Positions 1 through 6,505 of a DNA stretch of 7,041 nt are shown piece after piece. Below the pieces are notes generated by a model, which was given only the letters and a program-made list of their open reading frames with translations, was not told the origin of the DNA and made no database searches. The stretch covers positions 1-7,041 of the forward strand of contig JAJDEK010000472.1 in assembly GCA_029259875.1 (NCBI GenBank). Reading direction: 5' to 3'. A program made the position numbers and the translations under genes. Every line of letters starts with the position of its first letter. Within the stretch, counting starts at the first letter, position 1. The stretch comes from Planctomycetaceae bacterium. GTDB lineage: Bacteria > Planctomycetota > Planctomycetia > Planctomycetales > Planctomycetaceae.

Positions 1-1416
1 CAACGGTTTCGTTTTCTGAATCTCAGAAGCGATATGTCGATCTTCGAGCTCCGCATTTTCAGAGAAGGCGGCAAACAAACCGGACATGACTGCCTGCTCG
101 AGTTCGGAACCGGTAAATTCTTTGGCCATTGCAGCCAGGGAGCGCATATCAAATTGATCTGAATCGCGGTTCCGACGTTGTAGATGGATACTCAGAATCT
201 GTTCACGGGATGCAGAGTTGGGTAGATCTACAAAAAAGACCTCGTCGAAGCGCCCTTTGCGCATCAGTTCCGGAGGCAAAGCAGAAATATCATTGGCCGT
301 GGCGATGATAAAAATTGGATGGCGATGGTCCTGCATCCAGGCGAGCAAGGTTCCAAACATGCGCTTGGATAATCCGCCATCTGCCGAAGATGAAGAAGCC
401 GAGGCAAATGCTTTTTCAATTTCGTCGATCCACAAAATTACCGGCGCCATGGATTCGGCCTGCGACAATGCTTGCCGTAACTGGCTTTCACTTTCGCCGA
501 TAAATTTTTGATAAAGCATCCCCGGATCTAATCTGAGTAAAGGCATACTCCAGTCAGCGGCAACCATTTTTGCGCACAGACTTTTTCCGGAACCGGGAAC
601 CCCCAGCATAAGCACTCCCCGTGGAGGCTCGATTCCGTATTCTTGTGCTTTTCTTGAGTATCCTCCGCGACGCTGTTTCAACCAGTCTTTTAATTTGTTG
701 AGGCCGCCGACCTGTTCGGGTTTCACATCGACGGCGATGGATTCCAAGCAGCCTGTAGAACCTAACAGAGTTCTTTTTGCTTCAATGACGTGTGGTAAAT
801 CGTTGGCGTTTAAATCATTGTCCTGCAAAATAGCAGAGCTGATGACGCGTTCGACTTCATTGCAACTGAGTCCCCGCATGGTTAAAACGAGTTGCTCCAT
901 GTCTCGCCGAGTGAGTGTGGCGGTGATTTCTGTCTGGCTTTCTTTTCTGATTTTATTGTAGGTCTGTTTGATGACGGCGGATAATTCATCTGTAGTAGGC
1001 CATCCCAGTTCATATCGAACTGTGAAGCGTTTTACTTCATCAGGTAGAGGAAAGGCATCGACAAGGATCAAAGTGGATTTACTGTTTTGGCAGGTATCCA
1101 TCAGATCGCGCAGCAATCGATTGACAATGTTATCTCGACAATATGCGCCGAGGTCTTTGAACACGAAAATTTGATTCTCAGCATTCATTTGGATATAAGC
1201 GAGAGTCTGCTCCGGTTTTCCAGGGGGGACCGATGCAGACTTTAAAAGAGAATCTTCTACTTGACACAAGCCATTCGTCGCCGACCATTCATAGAGTGGT
1301 TTTTTTAAATCTGTCGCGACATTTTGAATCACTTTCAACGCCCGTTGTTCATCCAGTGTCTCAATTGAGATAAAGGGATTTCCTGAGCGAATCAGTAGTT
1401 CCAGTGAATTTGACAT
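1..1416 (-). CDS. Ycf46-like AAA ATPase, C-terminus cut by window edge
   Basis: The open frame reads from ATG at 1416 to the left edge without a stop, giving 472 visible residues. The C-terminal AAA module is complete in its key motifs: Walker A GVPGSGKS at residues 272-279 (K278), Walker B LWIDE at 328-332 (D331, E332), sensor 1 ATAND (N375), a GRF arginine at R389, and FTGSE in the sensor 2 region. The stretch LLRLDPGMLYQKFIGESESQ and the N-terminal half resemble the cyanobacterial and plastid Ycf46 family, whose proteins are around 500 residues, so I infer that only some tens of residues are missing. The first 250 residues look like a degenerate AAA fold without a Walker A. A Shine-Dalgarno AGGAAG lies 8 nt before the ATG. 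The gene sits 70 bp behind polX on the same strand, probably in one operon. Its biochemical role and substrate are unknown; ATP hydrolysis is a family inference. Confidence 0.88.
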   Translation of the reverse strand, partial: MSNSLELLIRSGNPFISIETLDEQRALKVIQNVATDLKKPLYEWSATNGLCQVEDSLLKSASVPPGKPEQTLAYIQMNAENQIFVFKDLGAYCRDNIVNRLLRDLMDTCQNSKSTLILVDAFPLPDEVKRFTVRYELGWPTTDELSAVIKQTYNKIRKESQTEITATLTRRDMEQLVLTMRGLSCNEVERVISSAILQDNDLNANDLPHVIEAKRTLLGSTGCLESIAVDVKPEQVGGLNKLKDWLKQRRGGYSRKAQEYGIEPPRGVLMLGVPGSGKSLCAKMVAADWSMPLLRLDPGMLYQKFIGESESQLRQALSQAESMAPVILWIDEIEKAFASASSSSADGGLSKRMFGTLLAWMQDHRHPIFIIATANDISALPPELMRKGRFDEVFFVDLPNSASREQILSIHLQRRNRDSDQFDMRSLAAMAKEFTGSELEQAVMSGLFAAFSENAELEDRHIASEIQKTKPL

Positions 1417-1424
1417 CTATTTTG

Positions 1425-1430
1425 CTTCCT
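1425..1430 (-). promoter_or_regulatory. Shine-Dalgarno of the AAA ATPase gene
   Basis: The minus strand reads AGGAAG followed by 8 nt and the ATG at 1416. This supports the chosen start and independent translation of this gene behind polX. Confidence 0.7.
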
Positions 1431-1486
1431 GTGAAGTAGGAATATTTGCAAACAGTAACGGGAATCAATGGAGTACAGATTAAAGT

Positions 1487-3208
1487 TTACTTCGAATTTT
1501 TTAATAACTTCTGAAATTGATTCCAGGTTTTTGTGTTGGCGACATCTTTCTTGGATAATCCTGCGCGACGCGCCTGATACACGCCATACTGCATAACCTC
1601 CAGACCTCCCACACTATGTGCATCAGTATTGATCACGATGGGAATACCCAGCTCTTTTGCTTTGGCGGCATGAATATCATCAATGTCCAGTCGCATAGGA
1701 TGGGCGTTGATCTCCAGCATTGTTCCATGGTCGGCGCATGCTTTGAGGATCTCGCTGTAATTAAGGTCTGCGCCTGGGCGTTTTCCGATTAAGCGACCTG
1801 ACAAATGCCCAAGAATGGAGACATGTGGATTTTGAATGGCATTCAGCAGCCGTTGATTGATTTGTTTCTGAGGTTGTTTGAGTCCGTAGTGCAAAACGGC
1901 AATGACCCAGTCTGCTTCGCTCAGAACATCATCGGGTAAATCCATGCTACCATCTTCGAGAATATCACATTCAATGCCTTTCAGAATCTGAATACCAGAT
2001 AGTGTTGACTGTACTTTCTCGATGGCTTTCCAGTGGGCGCGTAAGCGTTTTGCATCCAGTCCGTTGGCCATCGTGACACGTTTGGAGTGATCTGTGATGG
2101 CGATGTATTGATAGCCTTTGGCCTTGGCGCCTTCTGCCATTTCGAGAATCGAAGCGGTACCATCAGTGGCCGTAGTATGCATGTGCAAGTCGCCACGAAT
2201 TTGCTTCAACTCAATCAGTTCCGGTAATTTGTTTTCTTCAGCGGCTGCGAATTCCATTCTATTTTCGCGTATTTCGGGTGGAATCCAGGGGAGGTCGAGG
2301 GTCTTATAAACGTCTTCTTCGGTTTCGCCGGAAACAAGTTTTTCCTCGCGAAACAGACCGTATTCATTGAGTTTGAGCCCTCTTTCCTGTGAGCGGCGTC
2401 TGAGCACGATATTGTGCTCCTTGGAACCGGTAAAGTAGAGAAGGGCTGCTCCATAAGATTCCTCGGGTACAACGCGCAAATCCATTTCCAATCCGGAATT
2501 TAAACGGACACGTTGTTTGGTTTCTCCTCGGGCCAGGACGTCATTCACTAGTTGATGGTTTGCCAGTGCATCCATGACAGTCTCTGGATCGCTGGACGTA
2601 ATTAAAATGTCCAGATCGCCGACGGTTTCTTTACGCCGCCGACAACTTCCTGCTTCTGAAATTTGCTGGACGGAATCCAGGGTTTGCAGGTCGTGAATGA
2701 TTTCATCGGACTGTGCCTTCGCATCAGCGAGTCGGATTCGATTTCCTACCTGGCTTAGATGTTCGAGTCCTTCGAGGATGATTTGTGCTGTTTTTTTTCC
2801 GAATCCTTTTTGCTCAGCAATAACTCCCTGTTCGGCAGCCGCTTTGAGATCATCGAGAGAGTGAATTGAGAGTTCAGAAAAGAGAAAAGCGACTTTCTTA
2901 GGGCCGATGCCGGGAATATTTAACATACGGACCACATCAGCGGGAATTTCTTCCTTCAGTGTTTCTAATTGAGGTAACGTGGCCGTTTCCACAATCGTTT
3001 CGATTTTTTCCGCGAGGTCTTTTCCAATTCCCGGTAAGGACTGTAACTCCTTGGGCGTATTTTTGGCGATGTCTTCGACTGATTCCGGGAGTCCCGAGAT
3101 CGTTCGAGCCGCGTTGCGATAGGCGCGCAGACGAAATGGATTTGCGCCTTGAATCTCCAGCAAATCCGCCAGCTCCTCAAATTGGCGTGCAATTTCTGAG
3201 TTTTGCAT
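1487..3208 (-). CDS. polX: DNA polymerase/3'-5' exonuclease PolX (family X polymerase with PHP domain)
   Basis: This 573-residue protein matches the usual length of bacterial PolX (about 570). It carries an N-terminal Pol beta-like region with helix-hairpin-helix motifs [12 protein letters not shown] (58-69), [13 protein letters not shown] (98-110) and [12 protein letters not shown] (134-145). The nucleotidyltransferase core has [16 protein letters not shown] (187-202), with metal-binding aspartates D198, D200 and D243, and YFTGSKEHN in the thumb region. The C-terminal PHP domain keeps the full metal-ligand set: H342, H344, D349, H374, E413, H440, H468, D529 and H531. Family members fill short DNA gaps in base excision repair and have a manganese-dependent PHP 3'-5' exonuclease; both activities look intact here. 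The ATG at 3208 follows AGGAAAC closely. A terminator upstream isolates it from the preceding gene, so its promoter should lie in 3209-3290, where I could not identify a clear one. The downstream AAA ATPase gene is 70 bp away. Confidence 0.97.
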   Translation of the reverse strand: MQNSEIARQFEELADLLEIQGANPFRLRAYRNAARTISGLPESVEDIAKNTPKELQSLPGIGKDLAEKIETIVETATLPQLETLKEEIPADVVRMLNIPGIGPKKVAFLFSELSIHSLDDLKAAAEQGVIAEQKGFGKKTAQIILEGLEHLSQVGNRIRLADAKAQSDEIIHDLQTLDSVQQISEAGSCRRRKETVGDLDILITSSDPETVMDALANHQLVNDVLARGETKQRVRLNSGLEMDLRVVPEESYGAALLYFTGSKEHNIVLRRRSQERGLKLNEYGLFREEKLVSGETEEDVYKTLDLPWIPPEIRENRMEFAAAEENKLPELIELKQIRGDLHMHTTATDGTASILEMAEGAKAKGYQYIAITDHSKRVTMANGLDAKRLRAHWKAIEKVQSTLSGIQILKGIECDILEDGSMDLPDDVLSEADWVIAVLHYGLKQPQKQINQRLLNAIQNPHVSILGHLSGRLIGKRPGADLNYSEILKACADHGTMLEINAHPMRLDIDDIHAAKAKELGIPIVINTDAHSVGGLEVMQYGVYQARRAGLSKKDVANTKTWNQFQKLLKNSK

Positions 3209-3290
3209 GTTTCCTATCCGAGTTAATAATCTTACTGATTCAAATTGTGTTTGGTGTCTTCACTCTTTAACAATAACGCGATCGGCGCAT

Positions 3291-3325
3291 AAAAAAAGTG
3301 CAAGGCGAGGATGCACTTGCACTTT
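3291..3325 (-). terminator. Intrinsic terminator of the cysteine-rich protein gene
   Basis: A perfect 10-bp inverted repeat, AAAGTGCAAG (3295-3304) and CTTGCACTTT (3316-3325), encloses an 11-nt loop. Read on the minus strand, the stem runs into seven consecutive T residues (3297-3291). It begins 24 nt past the stop codon at 3349. This is a textbook Rho-independent terminator and separates the upstream gene from polX. The stem is only moderately GC-rich, so efficiency may be partial. Confidence 0.85.
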
Positions 3326-3348
3326 GTTGATTCTCTATATGTCAGCCA

Positions 3349-4479
3349 TTATTTACTAGCGACTTTTGTGGAATCCGTAATGGCAAACCAACCAGAATTT
3401 GCAGGAACACTCTGCTTGGTAATTTGAGGAGCAGAAAAATGAGCCCGGATAGTTAATCGTTCCGCTTTGGGAGCCGATTTCCAAGTGATTTTCTGGTCCA
3501 GATTTAAAGGTCGCACTCTCAACGGCGGGAATTTTGTTTCCTGCTCTGCCTTTGGAGCGTCTTTGGCAGGCTCCTTAGTGGGAGCTGCTTTCTTTTGAGG
3601 GATGCTTGTTTTGGGAAGCTTTCCATCGGGAGTGGGCTTAAATGCTTTCGTTTTATCAGCCTCATCTCCAAAGAAGTCATCTTTCTTTTTCTCTGTTCCA
3701 AATTCAGGTAATGTTGGCTTCTTTTCTGGCATGGGTGATTCCAAACCATCCCGCTTTAAAGGTACTTCAAATGCGTCCTTTGGGTCGTTTTTCGGCATGG
3801 GAGTATCCATCGGGCTTCGTTCATAGCGACGGGCTCCAAAGCCAGAATCTTCCACATTGGACTTTGATTCGCCGGGAAGCTTTGGGTCATCGGCAAACGT
3901 TTTGGGAGTCGTGCCTTCAATTTCTCGAGGTTCGGGAACTTTCTTACCGGAAGCAGGATCTGGCGTTGGCGTACTGGCTGCTGCAGGATTATACGAAACT
4001 CCACATTGACCGGTACTACAGTTGGATCCACAGGCTCCCGTTGAACAGCCTCCTGCACCACAGGGAGAACAACAACCTGGACCATAAGCGGCTCCAGCAA
4101 ATCCGTAGGAATTGCCTCCGGCAAAACTTTGGTATCTAGCGCCGACGACTTGAGGATTGTTGATCAGGTACCAGCGATAGGCGGAACGAGATTGGCGTCT
4201 TGATTGTCCCCTAGTACCATAACCGGCGTAAGTAGGAGTACCACAGCAGTTTCCAGCGCCCCTCATTCTGTATCCACCATAGTTAGCAGAATAGGTTCGG
4301 GGAGCATAACCGGTGCCGTAATACATGGGACCATTTCGACTTGGCCCAAAGAAGGCATTGTAAGTCCAGGGAACAACCCCTGCATCGGATTCAGCGAGTG
4401 AGACCATGCCGACTGTCAGAATACATCCGACGGCGAGACAAACTTTTTTCAGATTCATGTTTTTCAGAAGACTCATCAT
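3349..4479 (-). CDS. Secreted Gly/Tyr- and Cys-rich hypothetical protein
   Basis: I do not recognise a characterised family. The 376-residue protein starts with a signal peptide: basic n-region (K6, K11, K12), a hydrophobic core at about 13-29, and probable cleavage near SLA-ES or SDA-GV. The mature protein has a Gly/Tyr/Arg-rich segment (about 45-133), then a cysteine cluster, CC-x2-C-x4-C-x4-C-x3-C-x4-C (136-159), containing two CSTGxCG units; C78 and C79 form another CC pair. Residues 165-320 are rich in Pro, Lys, Asp and Glu and probably disordered, with two PMP-containing segments. The C-terminal 55 residues (RVRPLNLDQKITW onward) look more globular. Export to the periplasm or cell surface is inferred; the cysteines could bind metal or form disulfides. 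AAGG lies 8 nt before the ATG at 4479; ATG at 4476 is an alternative. It ends at a strong terminator and appears monocistronic. Confidence 0.82.
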   Translation of the reverse strand: MMSLLKNMNLKKVCLAVGCILTVGMVSLAESDAGVVPWTYNAFFGPSRNGPMYYGTGYAPRTYSANYGGYRMRGAGNCCGTPTYAGYGTRGQSRRQSRSAYRWYLINNPQVVGARYQSFAGGNSYGFAGAAYGPGCCSPCGAGGCSTGACGSNCSTGQCGVSYNPAAASTPTPDPASGKKVPEPREIEGTTPKTFADDPKLPGESKSNVEDSGFGARRYERSPMDTPMPKNDPKDAFEVPLKRDGLESPMPEKKPTLPEFGTEKKKDDFFGDEADKTKAFKPTPDGKLPKTSIPQKKAAPTKEPAKDAPKAEQETKFPPLRVRPLNLDQKITWKSAPKAERLTIRAHFSAPQITKQSVPANSGWFAITDSTKVASK

Positions 4480-4604
4480 TCATTCGACCTTATTAAAATC
4501 GAGCTATACAATTGCACGCCTAGGGGCAGTAAGCCATGCCGAAAGAAGACGTAGTCCATCACGCCAAATTCACTATATTTCCAATCATGTCGAAACATAA
4601 AGCG

Positions 4605-4618
4605 ACTAATCCATTAGT
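4605..4618. repeat. Palindrome ACTAAT-cc-ATTAGT, possible operator
   Basis: Two perfect 6-bp arms are separated by 2 nt. The palindrome lies where transcription from the candidate minus-strand promoter at 4654-4625 would begin, a usual place for a repressor site. It could also be chance in an AT-rich region. Confidence 0.4.
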
Positions 4619-4624
4619 AATCAT

Positions 4625-4654
4625 TTTGTACCCTGACAGTCCTACCAATGTCAA
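4625..4654 (-). promoter_or_regulatory. Candidate sigma70-type promoter for the cysteine-rich protein gene
   Basis: On the minus strand a perfect TTGACA (4654-4649) is followed after 18 nt by TACAAA (4630-4625), which matches four of six -10 positions. The expected start near 4618 would give a leader of about 140 nt. CCAAT pentamers at 4670-4666 and 4661-4657 (minus strand) lie just upstream of the -35. The call rests on consensus matching only. Confidence 0.4.
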
Positions 4655-4770
4655 TGATTGGGATTATTGGTTGGGTCGGATAAACTAAGTTTTTGAGTGA
4701 CAATTCATAATCATTCTCGATTGTTTCTAATTTCTCTAAAGTGCAAAGTTTGCTGATGGTCCGTTATTTT

Positions 4771-4821
4771 AAGGAGATACGTATTTTATGTATGAATCTG
4801 GCGGAGATTAGCCATCAATAA
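4771..4821 (+). other. Tiny ORF behind a near-consensus Shine-Dalgarno
   Basis: AAGGAGAT at 4771-4778 is the best ribosome binding sequence in the window. It precedes ATG at 4788 (7 codons, MYESGGD, ending at TAG) and, in another frame, ATG at 4792 (9 codons, MNLAEISHQ, ending at TAA at 4821). Neither resembles a known leader peptide. If it lies outside the TPR transcript (the candidate promoter is downstream of it), it cannot act as that gene's leader. It could be a relic of a lost gene, a small translated ORF, or chance. Confidence 0.2.
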
Positions 4822-4822
4822 A

Positions 4823-4851
4823 TTGACATAAGTTGATTTGATATAAATACT
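4823..4851 (+). promoter_or_regulatory. Candidate sigma70-type promoter for the TPR lipoprotein gene
   Basis: A perfect TTGACA (4823-4828) is followed after 17 nt by AATACT (4846-4851), four of six matches to the -10 consensus; the overlapping TATAAA at 4842-4847 is closer to consensus but only 13 nt away. Initiation near 4858 would give a 5' leader of about 220 nt. The support is consensus only. Confidence 0.35.
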
Positions 4852-4857
4852 TACTTT

Positions 4858-4874
4858 ATCAGATTCAATCTGAT
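4858..4874. repeat. Inverted repeat ATCAGAT-tca-ATCTGAT at the expected transcription start
   Basis: Two perfect 7-bp arms surround a 3-nt centre. It begins about 7 nt after the candidate -10 of the plus-strand promoter, so it could be an operator on DNA or a small hairpin at the 5' end of the transcript. Confidence 0.45.
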
Positions 4875-5057
4875 CACAAGCCGAATTAATATCTGTCAGA
4901 CCAGAAATTGCCCTCCCTCTCGGTTTGAAGAATGTGGGGTGAGTTCCTCTACCCTGAAAATCAATAAAATGGTAACTTGCGCGGTCTGAAACCCGCAGAG
5001 TGTTTCCTAAATTCGATCTTGCCCGATTCAGATGTTCTCTTCGATTTTTATCTTCAT

Positions 5058-5065
5058 GGAGGAAG
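5058..5065 (+). promoter_or_regulatory. Shine-Dalgarno of the TPR lipoprotein gene, long spacing
   Basis: GGAGGAAG ends 13 nt before the ATG at 5079, longer than usual. An in-frame TGA at 5067-5069 rules out any earlier start, so translation must begin at 5079 or at the second in-frame ATG at 5100, which has only a weak GAGAG upstream. Confidence 0.5.
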
Positions 5066-5078
5066 ATGACCGCGTCCC

Positions 5079-6164
5079 ATGAGAGATCATCCTGAAAACA
5101 TGTTCTCAAGAAACACATTCATCAGCTCGACGAGTCTGATACGGGCTCTTTGTGCGCTGGGTCTGATATGTGGGATTTGTACGGGCTGTGCGAGTTGGAC
5201 ACAGAAAATGGCCGTACGTGATTCTGAATCACAGGATCTTGTGGAGCAAGTTCGAGAGGCGACAGAGAGTGGGCAAAAGGAACAGGCTGCCGAACTATTA
5301 AAGCAAGCGGTTGCTTCAAACCCGAATAATGCGGCAGTGAGACAACAACTTTCGGAATTTTTAATCACGAATGGCTTTTCGGAAGAAGCAATTCAACAGT
5401 TAGAAAAAACCACGATTCTGTCTCCCGATGATCCGAGACCGTATATTGATTTGGCCTATTTGCTGCATCAGAAAAACCAGTACACCGATGCTCTCAAAAA
5501 CCTGGATTTAGGATTAAACCTTGATCCTGCGAATATCCGCGCTTTGTTGCTCAAAGGTGAGCTGGAAGAGTTAGCGGGGCTGAATGCTGCTGCTGAAGAA
5601 ACATATCACAGGGTCCTGCAGGTAGAGCCGTACAATATTGTTTCCCGGTTAAAATTGGCAGCGCTTGAGATCAAACAAGGGGAATCCAACCGCGCTACAC
5701 CGATATTACGCCCGATTTGCCATAATACAGCAGCCACTATCAATCAGAGATCAGAAGCACAATGGTTGCTGGGAGTGGCCTATGGTGCGGAGCAGCGATG
5801 GAGTGATTCGATAGCATCACTTGAGCGGGCAATGAAAAATCGACCTGAAGTCACTGCAGATGACTGGTATCGCTTAGCTTATGCTAGTCTGCAGGCGAAT
5901 CAAATGGATAAAGTCTATCCCGCGGTTACAAAGGCATTATCTTTAAATCCAATGCATACCGAAACGAATCGGCTTTCAAATTACTTAACTCAACAATCAA
6001 ACATGGTTAATATTCAACAGGCTTCTATGTATACTCCCCTACAAAGGCCAGGTTTCATTGGGCAAGCGCCTCCGCCGATTCCTTTAGAAACATTACGGCC
6101 CCCCCAAGGCTGGGAGCAGGTTGGAGCACTTTCTATTTCCTCTGCAAAAATCAACATTCAATAA
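5079..6164 (+). CDS. TPR-repeat probable lipoprotein
   Basis: The 361-residue protein has an N-terminal export signal: basic residues R11 and R22, a hydrophobic core at about 23-33, and C-T-G-C ending at C37. This resembles a lipobox with Cys instead of Leu at -3, so lipid attachment at C37 is likely but not certain. About seven TPR units follow at roughly 52-85, 86-118, 119-152, 153-186, 187-216, 225-258 and 260-293, with recurring patterns such as DALKNLDLGLNLDPAN and SIASLERAMKNRPEV. The last 65 residues are Gln/Pro-rich, including APPPIP, and probably unstructured. TPR arrays bind protein partners, so a periplasmic or membrane-attached scaffold role is inferred; the partner is unknown. 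ATG at 5079 has a distant Shine-Dalgarno; M8 at 5100 would still leave a complete signal. The gene appears to stand alone, and I saw no clear terminator after it. Confidence 0.88.
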   Translation: MRDHPENMFSRNTFISSTSLIRALCALGLICGICTGCASWTQKMAVRDSESQDLVEQVREATESGQKEQAAELLKQAVASNPNNAAVRQQLSEFLITNGFSEEAIQQLEKTTILSPDDPRPYIDLAYLLHQKNQYTDALKNLDLGLNLDPANIRALLLKGELEELAGLNAAAEETYHRVLQVEPYNIVSRLKLAALEIKQGESNRATPILRPICHNTAATINQRSEAQWLLGVAYGAEQRWSDSIASLERAMKNRPEVTADDWYRLAYASLQANQMDKVYPAVTKALSLNPMHTETNRLSNYLTQQSNMVNIQQASMYTPLQRPGFIGQAPPPIPLETLRPPQGWEQVGALSISSAKINIQ

Positions 6165-6295
6165 TTTGACCTGACTATCGTTAATTCACTCACTTTTCGC
6201 ATTTTTTGAAAGCGTCCTCTCGATCGTATACAGGGCTCAAATGTCTTGCCCGATCTGACAAAAAAGAGTCGCTAGTCCTCTCTGATGGAAATTTT

Positions 6296-6329
6296 TCGTA
6301 ATTCCAGTTACCATTTGGGGTTATTACGA
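6296..6329. repeat. Inverted repeat TCGTAAT / ATTACGA upstream of folE2
   Basis: Perfect 7-bp arms at 6296-6302 and 6323-6329 enclose 20 nt. The arms are AT-rich and the spacing is close to two or three helical turns between arm centres, compatible with a protein binding site or a weak hairpin. It lies about 180 bp before the folE2 start. Confidence 0.35.
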
Positions 6330-6347
6330 TCAAATTATAGCATTTCT

Positions 6348-6376
6348 AGGATTTTGGTACTTGAAAAAAGAATCCT
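6348..6376. repeat. Inverted repeat AGGATT / AATCCT upstream of folE2
   Basis: Arms at 6348-6353 and 6371-6376 pair over 6 bp, extendable in RNA to 8 pairs with one G-U wobble, around a 13-nt loop. It overlaps the possible -35 TTGAAA at 6361. Short enough to be chance. Confidence 0.25.
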
Positions 6377-6505
6377 CAGGACTAAATGATATAGGGGCGT
6401 TTTGTTGTTACAGTATCTTCTACTATGTGAATTTGATAAAAAACGGAACAATCTTTTGTGAAATCTGATGTTTCACCTGGGCCAAACCGACGAAAGAATG
6501 ATTGA

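Larger units (their letters stand above)
4480..5078. other. Divergent intergenic region, about 600 bp
   Basis: This gap separates the minus-strand cysteine-rich protein gene from the plus-strand TPR gene. It holds one candidate promoter per direction, palindromes at 4605-4618 and 4858-4874, and a tiny ORF with a strong ribosome binding site at 4771-4821. An open frame on the minus strand between 4786 and 5118 shows no recognisable domain, has no good Shine-Dalgarno and overlaps the start of the TPR gene, so I do not call it. No RNA gene or mobile element was seen. Confidence 0.6.
6165..6505. other. Intergenic region before folE2, about 340 bp
   Basis: No gene is supported here. A minus-strand open frame from 6909 to 6382 is mainly antisense to folE2. 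The region contains two inverted repeats, at 6296-6329 and 6348-6376, and a TTGAAA at 6361-6366 that could be a -35, though no convincing -10 follows. I found no convincing intrinsic terminator for the TPR gene: the T-run near 6201 lacks a stable stem. Confidence 0.55.

Noticed and set aside
218..1174. Several plus-strand open frames of 62-97 residues
   Set aside because: All lie antisense to the AAA ATPase, whose motifs are unmistakable on the minus strand.
3642..4139. 165-residue plus-strand open frame inside the cysteine-rich protein gene
   Set aside because: Antisense to a gene with a signal peptide and terminator; its residue composition looks like a shadow of the repetitive Gly/Pro/Lys coding sequence.
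4423..4440. Possible lipobox (A-V-G-C19) in the cysteine-rich protein
   Set aside because: Only a few hydrophobic residues precede C19 and the hydrophobic core continues past it, so ordinary signal peptidase cleavage further on is more likely.
4977..4998. Small GCGG/CCGC hairpin upstream of the TPR gene
   Set aside because: Four base pairs with an 8-nt loop is expected by chance and no associated signal was seen.
4786..5118. 110-residue open frame on the minus strand in the divergent intergenic region
   Set aside because: No recognisable domain, no good Shine-Dalgarno before 5118, and it overlaps the start of the TPR gene and both palindrome and promoter candidates. Probably chance.
6223..6264. 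Possible terminator hairpin GGGC/GCCC with GATC arms after the TPR gene
   Set aside because: Only four clean base pairs, a large asymmetric bulge, and no T-run follows on the plus strand.
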